Positions 42,325 to 50,270 of a stretch of 64,000 nt of DNA are shown piece by piece. Every line of letters starts with the position of its first letter. The first letter of the stretch is position 1. The position numbers and the translations under genes were made by a program. Source of the stretch: Kribbella pratensis (GTDB lineage Bacteria; Actinomycetota; Actinomycetes; Propionibacteriales; Kribbellaceae); NCBI RefSeq assembly GCF_004366075.1, contig NZ_SODU01000003.1, forward strand, positions 930,001-994,000. The letters run 5' to 3'. A model generated the notes under the pieces. It saw nothing but the letters and a program-made list of their open reading frames with translations, was not told where the DNA came from and made no database searches.

Positions 42325-43173
42325 TCAGCCCGCAACCGTCACCGTCACCGTCGAGCCGACGGGCAGCAGCGTCCCGACAGCGGGCGAGACGCCGAGGACG
42401 GTGCCGTCCGGATAGCTGGGCGACATCACCCGCTTGTACTGCACCTTCAGTCCCGCGGCCGTCAGCAAAGGCGTGTAGCTGCGTGCGAGCGGTCCCGTTG
42501 GCGCGCCTCCGAGAGACGAGTAGCTGGGAACACCGGACCGGTCCCGCAGGATCTGGATCCGGTCCAGGATCCGATCGACGTCCTCGGCGCTCGTGGACGA
42601 CTCGGCGTAGAACCACACCTTGAGCGACGGAATACCTACGGCACCGATGCACACCCTGGTGCCCTGCCAGCCGCCCATGCAGCTCGTTCGCTGACGCTCA
42701 GCCCGCACCCCGTCGACCAGGATCGTCTCGTCGGCGTGGTAGCCGAGGCTCGGCGGCACACCGGTCAGCTGCACGCTCTCGACACCCTTCGGCCGATCCG
42801 ACTTACAGAGGTGCACTGCGCTGGGATCGTCTATCTGAACGGTGTCCTGGTACGGCGTGCCGCAGCTGCTCTTGTTGGTCGGCCAGGCGGCCGGGATGGC
42901 GATGGCTGCGTGGCCGAAGCCGACCAGGCGCATCGCCGGCGGTGGCGGGACTGGGGTCGGTGAGGTGACCGGAGCAGTCTGCGTGGGCGAGGTCAGCAGG
43001 CTCGAGCCGGCGATCACTGCACCCACTGCTACCACGGTCACCCCGGTGATTCCCGCAGTACGACGTCTGCGTCGGCGGGCGGCTCCGGCCCGGACGGCGG
43101 CCAGTGGCGGTGGGCCGACCGGGGTGTGGTCGGCGGTGTCTTCCAGCAACTCGGTCAGTTTGGTCTCGATCAT
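42325..43173 (-). CDS. Membrane-anchored PASTA-domain protein linked to the sigma factor
   Basis: 282 residues. A short cytoplasmic N-terminus with an Arg cluster (AARRRRRRTAG), one transmembrane helix (about 41-60), a Pro-rich spacer, an outside domain with four Cys and a C-terminal PASTA-like repeat (YTPLLTAAGLKVQYKR, PDGTVLGVSPAVGTLLPVGS). Genes in this place after SigE-family factors usually encode anti-sigma proteins; here the cytoplasmic part is only about 40 residues and lacks a zinc anti-sigma motif. Control of the sigma factor by cell-wall sensing is an inference. Start overlaps the sigma gene. Confidence 0.82.
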   Translation of the reverse strand: MIETKLTELLEDTADHTPVGPPPLAAVRAGAARRRRRRTAGITGVTVVAVGAVIAGSSLLTSPTQTAPVTSPTPVPPPPAMRLVGFGHAAIAIPAAWPTNKSSCGTPYQDTVQIDDPSAVHLCKSDRPKGVESVQLTGVPPSLGYHADETILVDGVRAERQRTSCMGGWQGTRVCIGAVGIPSLKVWFYAESSTSAEDVDRILDRIQILRDRSGVPSYSSLGGAPTGPLARSYTPLLTAAGLKVQYKRVMSPSYPDGTVLGVSPAVGTLLPVGSTVTVTVAG

Positions 43174-43673
43174 CGGGGTTCTCGCAGTTCTGTCAGGTGT
43201 GGGTCCTGTGCCAGGGCCTTCACCGCGCGGGACAGTCGGCTCTTGACCGTTCCCGGGGCGATGCCCAGCACGGACGCCATCTGCTGCTCGCTCAGGTGCG
43301 CGTAGTACCGCAGTACGACGGCTGTGCGCTGGTCGCCCGGCAGGCGGTCGAGTGCGCGCATCACGGCGTCCGTGTCGTCGACCCCTGCCGTCTGGTCACC
43401 GCTCGGGGACTCCGGGAGCGACGCGGACGGCAGCTCGCCGTGCCAGCGACGTCTGCGGGAGGAGCGGAAGCAGTTGACCAGTACGCGGTGCACGTAGGCG
43501 TCACGGTCCTCGGCTGCCCGTACCCGGTTCCACTTCAGCAGGCAGCGCTCCAGCGCGGACTGCACGAGGTCCTCGGCTTCGGACGGCGTACAGCCGAGCA
43601 GAACCGCGGACCGCACCAGCGTGGGCCAGCGTGCGGTGACGTACTCGGTGAACTCGTCCATACCCCTCCTCAT
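43170..43673 (-). CDS. SigE-family (SigE70-like) ECF RNA polymerase sigma factor
   Basis: 167 residues with sigma-2 (WPTLVRSAVLLGCTPSEAED, LVQSALERCLLKW, DAYVHRVLVNCFRSSRRRRW) and sigma-4 (MRALDRLPGDQRTAVVLRYY, LSEQQMASVLGIAPGTVKSR). This is the SigE subfamily expanded in actinobacteria. Both ATG 43673 and ATG 43661 follow purine-rich AGGAGG tracts; the second (MDEFTEYV) fits family starts well. It is coupled to the PASTA protein by a 4-base overlap. Confidence 0.93.
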   Translation of the reverse strand: MRRGMDEFTEYVTARWPTLVRSAVLLGCTPSEAEDLVQSALERCLLKWNRVRAAEDRDAYVHRVLVNCFRSSRRRRWHGELPSASLPESPSGDQTAGVDDTDAVMRALDRLPGDQRTAVVLRYYAHLSEQQMASVLGIAPGTVKSRLSRAVKALAQDPHLTELREPR

Positions 43674-43801
43674 CCCCTCCTCACCCTTAGAGACAGGCTG
43701 GGGGACGCGGTGGGTTCCACGAAAGTCGTCGGGGTCGGCTCAGGGGTCGGTCGGTACCGATCCTGATGTGGCGCAAGGCCCCGGAGCGGGAGAGTAGAGC
43801 C

Positions 43802-44143
43802 ATGACGAACTCCAACGCACCGTTCCAGAACCTCTCCGGCAAGGTCCTCCGTCGTTCCGCCAACCAGCGGATGCTCTCCGGGGTGTCCGGTGGCATCGCC
43901 GACTACCTGAACGTCGACGTGACCCTGGTCCGCCTCGGCTGGGTCGGCCTCACCCTGATCACCGGCGGCGCCGCAATGATCGGCTACGCGGTCGCCTGGA
44001 TCGTGATGCCGGAATCCGACGGCAAGGCGGTCTGGCAGAACGTCCAGCAGTCGGTCAACCAGAACCAGACCCAGGACACCACCGAGAACGACATCGCCTC
44101 CCGCCTCTACGACGACACCAACAACAAGCCCCCGGCAGCGTGA
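43802..44143 (+). CDS. PspC-domain membrane protein
   Basis: 113 residues. PspC domain: KVLRRSANQRMLSGVSGGIA, DYLNVDVTLVRLGWVGLTLI, GYAVAWIVMPES, giving one or two membrane helices, followed by a polar tail rich in Q and N. PspC proteins respond to envelope stress. ATG 43802 gives the family-like start; an in-frame ATG at 43766 would add 12 residues. It is divergent from the sigma factor gene and may be one of its targets (inference). Confidence 0.88.
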   Translation: MTNSNAPFQNLSGKVLRRSANQRMLSGVSGGIADYLNVDVTLVRLGWVGLTLITGGAAMIGYAVAWIVMPESDGKAVWQNVQQSVNQNQTQDTTENDIASRLYDDTNNKPPAA

Positions 44144-44189
44144 CGGTCCCTGCGCCCAGACCGGGCGCAGCTCCCCCAGCGGGGTGACC

Positions 44190-44219
44190 GCAAGCAGCGG
44201 GCACCCCGCTGCTGCTTGC
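44190..44219. terminator. Hairpin between convergent pspC-like and glpQ-like genes
   Basis: GCAAGCAGC (44190-44198) pairs with GCTGCTTGC (44211-44219), with further GGGG/CCCC pairing in the loop. There is no long T-run; it probably acts as a shared 3' end. Confidence 0.6.
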
Positions 44220-45184
44220 TAGACGTTCAGCACCGATGGGCGGAGTGCTGCGACGGCCTGGTCCGGGTGGTCGGCGAAGATGCCCTGGAGGCCCAGGGCG
44301 GCGAAGCGGGTCAGTTCGGTCGGGAGGTCGGTCCCGGTCGGCAGGAAGCGGCGCTCGGCGCGGAACGTCCAGACCTGGACGCCCAGACCGGCGCGGTGGG
44401 CGTGGTCGACCAGGCGGGTGGGTTCCCCGAGGCAACCGTCCGCGCTCCGCGGCACGACCAGGTCCTTGCACGGCGCCAGCACCTGCGCGTACGTCGCGAT
44501 CTCCCGGAGCCCCCGAGGCTCGATCAGGTCGGCGTACGTACGCCCGTCACCGGTCCGCAGGAAGTCGTTCGGCGCGCTCCCGGAGTCGACCAGCTGCACC
44601 AGCGGCACTCGCGTCATCACCGACAGCCGCCGCAGGCTCGTCGGCTCGAACGACTGGATCATGATCTCGTCCGGACGCAGCCCGAGCGCCAGGATGCGCT
44701 CGGTGAGCAGCTCCTCCAGCGGCAGGCCGAGCCGCCGGAAGTACGTCGGATGCTTGATCTCCGGCAGTACCCCGATCGGCCGTCCCAGCCGCGCCGACTC
44801 CCGGCGCGCGAGCGCGACCACCTCGTCGAAGGTAGGGATCTCCTCCAGCCCGTCGTACGCCGTGTTGCCCGCCCGGAGCGCGGGCATCCGCTCCCGGGCC
44901 CGGAGCGTCCGCAGCTCGGCGAACGTGAAGTCCTCGACGAACCAGCCGGTGACGGCGGTCCCGTCGACGATCTTGGTGATCCTCCGGTCGGCGAACACCG
45001 GGTGCTCCGCGACGTCCGTCGTACCGGAGATCTCGTTCTCGTGCCGGCAGACCAGGACGCCGTCGAGAGTGGCGACCAGGTCGGGTTCCAGGTAGTCGGC
45101 GCCCTGGGCCGCGGCCAGCCGGTAGGCCGCCGGCGTGTGTTCCGGGCGGTAGCCACTCGCTCCCCGATGCGCGATCACCAACAT
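44219..45184 (-). CDS. Glycerophosphodiester phosphodiesterase
   Basis: 321 residues. GDPD barrel motifs: VIAHRGASGYRPEHTPAAY (catalytic His and metal Glu), YLEPDLVATLDGVLVCRHE (second His), GVLPEIKHPTYF and VQVWTFRAE. It hydrolyses glycerophosphodiesters to glycerol-3-phosphate and alcohol. No clear signal peptide from ATG 45184, so it may be cytoplasmic; an upstream ATG at 45208 would add eight residues. Its last bases lie in the shared hairpin. Confidence 0.92.
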   Translation of the reverse strand: MLVIAHRGASGYRPEHTPAAYRLAAAQGADYLEPDLVATLDGVLVCRHENEISGTTDVAEHPVFADRRITKIVDGTAVTGWFVEDFTFAELRTLRARERMPALRAGNTAYDGLEEIPTFDEVVALARRESARLGRPIGVLPEIKHPTYFRRLGLPLEELLTERILALGLRPDEIMIQSFEPTSLRRLSVMTRVPLVQLVDSGSAPNDFLRTGDGRTYADLIEPRGLREIATYAQVLAPCKDLVVPRSADGCLGEPTRLVDHAHRAGLGVQVWTFRAERRFLPTGTDLPTELTRFAALGLQGIFADHPDQAVAALRPSVLNV

Positions 45185-45263
45185 GGATCCAGGACAGGGG
45201 CCGGACATGACCCGGCGGGAACCCGTTGCCCAACGCAAGGTGAAGGTCTACCGACCGTCACCG

Positions 45264-45872
45264 TCACCGCGTGTGCTTCGCCCCCGGCAGCAGATTGCCG
45301 GCCAGCAGATACTGCGCGACGCAGTACGTCGCCATCACCAGATAGCCGCGTGCCGCGAAGTCATGCCCCGCCAGACCCGCGCCGATGAGCCCGTCCGAGA
45401 TCAGGAACAGCGCACCGCCCAGTCCGGCCTGCCAACCGTTCCACCCGCTCGTGACAGCCGTGGCAGTGACCAGCAGCGAGTACACCGCCACTGGGATCCG
45501 GTTGTCCCCCAGACCAGGCCACAGCAGGACCAGTGCGCCCGCCCAGACCACGCCGTACGCCGTCAGCACGACCAGGGACCGTCGGCGCGCACGGCGTGCG
45601 TACAGCACCACGTAACAGACATGTGCCACGCCGAACGCCAGCATGCCCGGTAGCAAGTGGTCGATCTGCAGCAGGAAGTCACCGGCGAGTGACGCGGCCA
45701 GTGCGACCAGCAACGTGACCGGACCGCCGTTCAGCCGCGCCCAGACGGCCAGCGTCGGCATCAGCAGCACCTTGGTGATCGCCTGGGACCACGTCTCGCC
45801 GATCCCGATCGTCACCAGATGCGCCGCCGTCAGCGCGCCGTACGCGAGCAGCCAGCCCCGTCCCCTCGTCAT
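45264..45872 (-). CDS. YhhN/TMEM86-family lysoplasmalogenase-like membrane protein
   Basis: 202 residues, seven or eight membrane helices. Family markers: GGPVTLLVALAASLAGDFLL (Asp in the membrane), AFGVAHVCYVVLYARR, GGALFLISDGLIGAGL and a YLVMATYCVAQYLL-type last helix. Eukaryotic members hydrolyse the vinyl-ether bond of lysoplasmalogen; the bacterial substrate is unsettled. It sits next to a glycerophosphodiesterase gene on the same strand, so the two may handle lipid breakdown products. Confidence 0.87.
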   Translation of the reverse strand: MTRGRGWLLAYGALTAAHLVTIGIGETWSQAITKVLLMPTLAVWARLNGGPVTLLVALAASLAGDFLLQIDHLLPGMLAFGVAHVCYVVLYARRARRRSLVVLTAYGVVWAGALVLLWPGLGDNRIPVAVYSLLVTATAVTSGWNGWQAGLGGALFLISDGLIGAGLAGHDFAARGYLVMATYCVAQYLLAGNLLPGAKHTR

Positions 45873-45906
45873 GGCGTAGATGGTGCCGGTTCGGGGGGTC
45901 CACAGG

Positions 45907-45921
45907 TGCGATTAATTCGCA
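45907..45921. promoter_or_regulatory. Operator-like palindrome upstream of the ABC exporter
   Basis: TGCGATTAATTCGCA has 5-base arms (TGCGA/TCGCA) around an AT core. A second inverted pair, TAGCCT-GAGA-AGGCTA (45944-45959), ends on the exporter start codon and includes its GAGAAGG ribosome-binding site. Confidence 0.5.
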
Positions 45922-45958
45922 TGCAACTGTCGGAGGCGGCACCTAGCCTGAGAAGGCT

Positions 45959-47680
45959 ATGAGACAACTGCCGCTCGCCGATCCCGGCGTCCCGAACCAT
46001 CGCTCGCCGGCTCGCTACCTGTGGTGGGTCGCGGGCGGTCAGGCACGCACGCTCGCGGGCGGGATGGCGTTCGGCATCCTGTGGATGGCGGCGCAGGCCT
46101 TCGTCCCGGCGATTCTCGGGCGGGCGATCGACGAGGGCATCGCGGCGCGCGACGGCGAGCGCCTGCTGCGCTGGACCGCGCTGCTGTTCGCGGTCGGCGT
46201 GGTGCAGGCGACGGCAGGCATCATGCGGCACCGGTTCGCGGTCACCAACTGGCTGACCGCGGCGTATCGGACGGTGCAGGTGGTGACGCGGAAATCGGCC
46301 GATCTCGGCGCGACGCTGCCCAAGCATCTGGCCACCGGCGAGGTGGTCAGCGTCGGCGCGGGCGACCTCGCGTACATCGGGAACCTGATGGAGGTCTCGG
46401 CCCGGTTCGCGGGCGCGATCGTCGCGTTCGCGGTGGTCGCGGTGATCCTGCTGTCGTCGTCGACCGTGCTCGGCCTTGTCGTGCTCATCGGCGTACCGGT
46501 CATGGTGTTCTGCCTGGGTCCGATGCTGCGGCCGCTGCACAAGCGGCAGTCCGCGCAGCGCGAGGCCGTCGGCGAGCTGAACTCGCTGGGCTCGGACATC
46601 GTGGCCGGACTGCGGGTCCTGCGCGGCATCGGCGGCGAGGAGTCGTTCTCGCGGCGCTACCGGAGCGAGTCGCAGCAGGTGCGGAAGGCCGGCGTACGGG
46701 TGGCCGGCATCCAGTCCGTGCTGGACGCGGCGCAGGTCCTGTTGCCTGGCATCTTCGTCGTGCTGGTGGTCGGCCTGGGTGCGCACTTCGCTCTGCGCGG
46801 TGACCTCAGTGCCGGCTCACTGGTCGCGTTCTACGGGTATGCGACGTTCCTCGTCCTCCCACTGCGTACGGCGACCGAGTTCGCCAACCAGCTGATGCGT
46901 GGACTCGTCGCAGCGGGCCGGGTCATCCGGGTGCTGAAGCTGGAGACCGACATCGTCGACCCGGCGACACCGGTGCGGCTGCCGGACCACGGCGACCTGG
47001 TCGACCCGGTCTCGGGCATCCGCGCACGCGACGGGCTGCTCACCGCAATCGTCTCCGCGGAGCCAGAACGCTACGACAAGCTCGCAGACCGCCTAGGTCG
47101 GTACGACGACGCCAGTGAGGTCAGGTACGGCGGTGTGACGCTGGCCAGTGCTACGCGGGCAGACGTCCGGGAGCGGATCCTGGTGAGTGACACGGGCTCC
47201 CAGCTGTTCACCGGTGTGTTGCGCACGGAGCTGGACCCATCAGGTCGCCGTACTGACGAAGAACTGATGGCCGCGCTCCGTACGGCGTCCGCCGAGGACG
47301 TGCTCGACGCGCTGCCGGACGGGCTCGACTCGGAGGTGGAGGAGAAGGGCCGCTCGTTCTCCGGCGGACAGCGCCAGCGACTGGTTCTGGTACGCGCACT
47401 GCTCGCGGATCCGTCCGTGCTGGTCCTGGTCGAGCCGACCTCGGCCGTGGACGCTCACACCGAGGCGCGGATCGCGGACCGGCTGCGCGACCACCGGTCC
47501 GGCCGCAGCACCGTCGTACTGACCGCGAGCCCGCTGCTGCTGGACCGCGTCGACGAGGTGATCTTCGTCGCCGGCGGCCGCGTCGTTGCCACCGGCAAGC
47601 ACCGCGAGTTGCTCGAGAGCACACCGCAGTACCGCACGACCGTCACCCGCCAGACCGAAGAAGAGGAGGCCCTCCGATGA
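45959..47680 (+). CDS. ABC exporter half-transporter with degenerate ATPase site
   Basis: 573 residues: an N-terminal six-helix exporter domain (FGILWMAAQAFVPAILGRAI through FYGYATFLVLPLRTATEFAN) and a C-terminal nucleotide-binding domain. The ABC signature is intact (SFSGGQRQRLVLVRALL, about 465-481), but there is no Walker A (the region reads GLLTAIVSAEPERYDK), Walker B lacks its Asp (VLVLVEPTSAVD) and the switch His is lost (VVLTASPLL). It cannot bind and hydrolyse ATP by itself. It is coupled to a partner with the opposite defects, so the pair must work as a heterodimer with one competent site. Substrate unknown. Confidence 0.9.
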   Translation: MRQLPLADPGVPNHRSPARYLWWVAGGQARTLAGGMAFGILWMAAQAFVPAILGRAIDEGIAARDGERLLRWTALLFAVGVVQATAGIMRHRFAVTNWLTAAYRTVQVVTRKSADLGATLPKHLATGEVVSVGAGDLAYIGNLMEVSARFAGAIVAFAVVAVILLSSSTVLGLVVLIGVPVMVFCLGPMLRPLHKRQSAQREAVGELNSLGSDIVAGLRVLRGIGGEESFSRRYRSESQQVRKAGVRVAGIQSVLDAAQVLLPGIFVVLVVGLGAHFALRGDLSAGSLVAFYGYATFLVLPLRTATEFANQLMRGLVAAGRVIRVLKLETDIVDPATPVRLPDHGDLVDPVSGIRARDGLLTAIVSAEPERYDKLADRLGRYDDASEVRYGGVTLASATRADVRERILVSDTGSQLFTGVLRTELDPSGRRTDEELMAALRTASAEDVLDALPDGLDSEVEEKGRSFSGGQRQRLVLVRALLADPSVLVLVEPTSAVDAHTEARIADRLRDHRSGRSTVVLTASPLLLDRVDEVIFVAGGRVVATGKHRELLESTPQYRTTVTRQTEEEEALR

Positions 47681-49413
47681 GGCAGATCCTGCCCGTGGCC
47701 GGGCCGGCCGAGATTCGGCGGCATGCCCGGCGACTGGCCCGGCGGCACCCGCGCAGCCTGATGATCGCGCTGGTGCTGCACGGGCTCGCGGCGGTGAGCG
47801 GGCTCGCGGCGCCACGGCTGATCGGCAACCTGGTGCAGGGCGTACAGAACGGCACGACCGCGGCCAAGGTCGACCTGGTGATCATCGTGATCGCCGGGTT
47901 CATCGTCGCGCAGTCGCTGCTGACCCGCTGGGCGCGGTACCGGTCGTTCGCGCTGGGCGAGCAGGTGCTGGCCGAGCTGCGCGAGGAGTTCGTCGACAAC
48001 GCGCTCGCGCTCCCGATCGGCACGGTCGAGCGAGCCGGCACGGGCGACCTGCTGTCGCGGACGTCGCGAGACGTCGACACACTGTCCCGCACCGTGCGGT
48101 TCGCCGTACCGGAGACGATCATCGCGTTCGTCACCGTGATCTTCACCGTGGTCGCCACGCTGCTGGTCGGCGTCTGGGTGCTGGTGCCGATGGTCGCAAT
48201 GGTCCCGCTGCTCTGGCTGAGCACGAAGTGGTACCTGCGCCGCGCCAAGGACGGGTACCTCCGCGAGAACGCGGCGTACGCGCAGATGACCAGCTCCCTC
48301 GCGGAGACGGTCGAAGGCGCGCGGACGGTCGAGGCTCTGCGCCGGTACGACGACCGCGTGCGGCGCGGTGACGCGGACATCCGCGGGAGCTATTTGGCCG
48401 AGCGGTACACGCTGTTCCTGCGCACGGTCTACTTCCCGGCCGCCGAGCTCGGGTACTTCGTGCCGCTCGTCGTAACGCTGCTGTTCGGCGGCTGGATGCA
48501 CCTCAACGGTCACGCCTCGCTCGGCGCCGTGACAGCCGCCGTGCTGTACGTGAACCAGCTGCTCGACCCGGTCGACCGGTTGCTGTCCTGGCTGGACGAG
48601 CTCCAGTCCGGCGGTGCGGCGTTCGCGCGGCTGCTCGGCATCAGCGACGTACCGGACGACCGGACGCCGTCGGGGCGCGCGCCGTCCGGCGAGCTGGTCG
48701 AGGCGAAGGACGTTCGGTTCTCGTACGTCGAGGGCCGCGACGTGCTGCATGGTGTCGACCTGACGATCCAGCCGGGCGAACGGATCGCGATGGTCGGGCC
48801 GTCCGGTGCGGGCAAGTCGACGCTGGGTCGGCTGGTCGCGGGCATCCATCCGCCGCGGACCGGTTCGGTGACGGTCGGCGGTGTGGGGATGACTGAGCTG
48901 CCGCTGGACGAGCTGCGCAAGCAGGTCGCCCTGGTTACCCAGGAGCACCACGTCTTCGTCGGAACGCTGCGGGACAACCTGTCGATGGCTCGTCCGTCCG
49001 CGACGGACGCGGAGCTGCTCGACGCGCTCGGTGCAGTGGACGCACGTGAGTGGGCAGAGGCGCTGCCGGACGGGCTCGACACTCGCGTCGGGTCCGGACA
49101 GCTTGCGTTGACGCCGGCGCAGGCTCAGCAGTTGGCACTGGCGCGGCTGGTGCTGGCCGATCCGCACACGCTGGTGCTCGACGAGGCGACGTCGCTGATC
49201 GACCCGCGGGCTGCGCGGCACATGGAGCGCTCGCTGGCCGCCGTACTGGAAGGCCGGACGGTCATCGCGATCGCCCACCGTCTCTACACCGCCCACGACG
49301 CCGACCGGGTCGCTGTGGTGGAGGACGGCCGCATCTCGGAGCTGGGCAGTCACGACGAGTTGGTCGCCCGCCAAGGCTCGTACGCCGCCCTATGGAACTC
49401 CTGGCACGGCTGA
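47677..49413 (+). CDS. ABC exporter half-transporter, ATP-hydrolysing partner
   Basis: 578 residues, same architecture. The ATPase domain has Walker A GPSGAGKST (about 373-381), Q-loop VTQEHHVFVG, Walker B TLVLDEATSLID and switch IAHRLYTAHDADR, but the signature is LTPAQAQQLALARL instead of LSGGQ. Together with the upstream subunit it makes one complete composite site and one fully dead site. Start ATG overlaps the upstream stop by 4 bases. Likely a lipid, peptide or drug exporter; nothing nearby identifies the cargo. Confidence 0.92.
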   Translation: MRQILPVAGPAEIRRHARRLARRHPRSLMIALVLHGLAAVSGLAAPRLIGNLVQGVQNGTTAAKVDLVIIVIAGFIVAQSLLTRWARYRSFALGEQVLAELREEFVDNALALPIGTVERAGTGDLLSRTSRDVDTLSRTVRFAVPETIIAFVTVIFTVVATLLVGVWVLVPMVAMVPLLWLSTKWYLRRAKDGYLRENAAYAQMTSSLAETVEGARTVEALRRYDDRVRRGDADIRGSYLAERYTLFLRTVYFPAAELGYFVPLVVTLLFGGWMHLNGHASLGAVTAAVLYVNQLLDPVDRLLSWLDELQSGGAAFARLLGISDVPDDRTPSGRAPSGELVEAKDVRFSYVEGRDVLHGVDLTIQPGERIAMVGPSGAGKSTLGRLVAGIHPPRTGSVTVGGVGMTELPLDELRKQVALVTQEHHVFVGTLRDNLSMARPSATDAELLDALGAVDAREWAEALPDGLDTRVGSGQLALTPAQAQQLALARLVLADPHTLVLDEATSLIDPRAARHMERSLAAVLEGRTVIAIAHRLYTAHDADRVAVVEDGRISELGSHDELVARQGSYAALWNSWHG

Positions 49414-49416
49414 CAG

Positions 49417-49592
49417 CAACACACGCACCGATCACGACAACCCACCGCAACACACGCACCGGTCACGCGACAGCAACGCGTGGACCGGTCACGACAACCC
49501 ACACCAACGCGCGCACCGGTCACGACAATCCACCGCAACGCACGCACCGGTCACGCCACAGCAACGCGTGGACCGGTCGCGGCGACCCACCG
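49417..49592. repeat. 88-bp higher-order tandem repeat (two copies of a 31-26-31 unit set)
   Basis: Six short units, each starting CAAC and centred on ACCGGTCACG-like sequence, have lengths 31, 26, 31, 31, 26, 31. Units 1-3 (49417-49504) and 4-6 (49505-49592) match in order, so an 88-bp block is duplicated exactly in tandem. 88 is not a multiple of three, so it is not a coding repeat. It lies between the exporter stop and a terminator. Confidence 0.85.
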
Positions 49593-49615
49593 TGCTGGCG
49601 GCGGTCCTAACACCT

Positions 49616-49653
49616 CCCCCGCCCCCGAGCGAAGCGAGGGGGCGGGGGGTCTT
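49616..49653. terminator. Strong GC terminator between exporter and erm
   Basis: CCCCCGCCCCC (49616-49626) pairs with GGGGGCGGGGG (49638-49648) around an 11-base loop, followed by a short T-rich stretch on the plus strand. It ends the exporter transcript and lies at the 3' end of erm. Confidence 0.85.
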
Positions 49654-49654
49654 T

Positions 49655-50197
49655 CTAGCGCTTGCGTAGTAGGAGAACTGCTGAATCGACATGCGGCGGT
49701 GGGGTGAAAGCTTTGCGGGGAAGGCGAAGTCCGAGCGACGGGTCGTAGTGGCGGAACCACCGGTTCGCCCCGGGTGCGTCACCGCGAACCCACCGATTCG
49801 CCACCTGCCGCTGCAGCACCAGATCCGCCGACACCAGGCGTGAACCCGGCGACAGCAAGCGCTTCAGCAACAAGGTAGAGATGTTGTACGGCGGACTCGA
49901 CACCACCCGGAACGGCCGCGACGGCAGGCGCAGATCACCGGCATCGGCCCGGACGACCGTCACCGGCGCGTCCGCGAACCGCCGGCGCAACCGATCGGCA
50001 CGACCGGGATGGAGTTCGACAGCGACCACCCGGGCGCCGGCCCGGACCAGCGGAGCGGTCAGCGCGCCGAGTCCGGCCCCGACGTCGAGGACGAGCTCGC
50101 CGGGCGTGATCCCGGCCGCGTCCACAACCCGTTGGGCCCAACGACTATCGAGCGGATGCCATCCCCAGGCACCCCTCGCCTGCCCGGAGGCGGGCAC
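49655..50197 (-). CDS. erm: Erm(37)-like 23S rRNA adenine N6-methyltransferase
   Basis: 180 residues, single-domain like mycobacterial Erm(37) and without the C-terminal domain of classical Erm proteins. The N-terminus (RGAWGWHPLDSRWAQRVV) matches the Erm(37) start, then VLDVGAGLGALTAPLV (SAM site), VVAVELHPGRADRLRRRF, SSPPYNIST (catalytic motif IV, usually NPPY) and PPPHVDSAVLLLRKR. It methylates the drug-binding adenine region of 23S rRNA and so gives macrolide-type resistance in relatives. GTG 50197 is set by the Erm(37)-like start; it has no ribosome-binding site and lies inside an overlapping leader frame. Confidence 0.88.
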   Translation of the reverse strand: MPASGQARGAWGWHPLDSRWAQRVVDAAGITPGELVLDVGAGLGALTAPLVRAGARVVAVELHPGRADRLRRRFADAPVTVVRADAGDLRLPSRPFRVVSSPPYNISTLLLKRLLSPGSRLVSADLVLQRQVANRWVRGDAPGANRWFRHYDPSLGLRLPRKAFTPPPHVDSAVLLLRKR

Positions 50198-50225
50198 GAC
50201 GGACCATCACGAAGTACGTAATCAT
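50145..50225 (-). CDS. Putative Erm leader peptide (26 aa) with Arg-Leu-Arg motif
   Basis: A 26-codon frame starts MITYFVMVRRARLRAGEG and ends at a TAG inside erm. Arg12-Leu13-Arg14 is the +x+ type motif at which macrolide-bound ribosomes stall in known leader peptides. Its ATG is exactly 7 bases after a TAnnnT -10, as for a leaderless mRNA. The erm GTG lies at base 29 of this frame in the +1 register, so the two frames overlap for most of the leader. Translation is not proven. Confidence 0.55.
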   Translation of the reverse strand: MITYFVMVRRARLRAGEGCLGMASAR

Positions 50226-50232
50226 GGGCCCG

Positions 50233-50270
50233 ACCCTAGACCGCCGCGACGCCTTGACTCAAAGCATTTT
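50233..50270 (-). promoter_or_regulatory. Putative erm promoter, WhiB7-like layout
   Basis: Minus strand: AAAAT (50266-50270), three bases, TTGAGT (50257-50262), 18-base spacer, TAGGGT (50233-50238). WhiB7-activated promoters in actinobacteria have an AT block three bases before the -35, and erm(37) belongs to that regulon in mycobacteria. The site covers the end of the capA-like gene. Confidence 0.65.

Noticed and set aside
49417..49592. CRISPR-like array
   Set aside because: The repeats lack constant units with unique spacers of even size; instead a whole 88-bp block is duplicated. No cas genes nearby.
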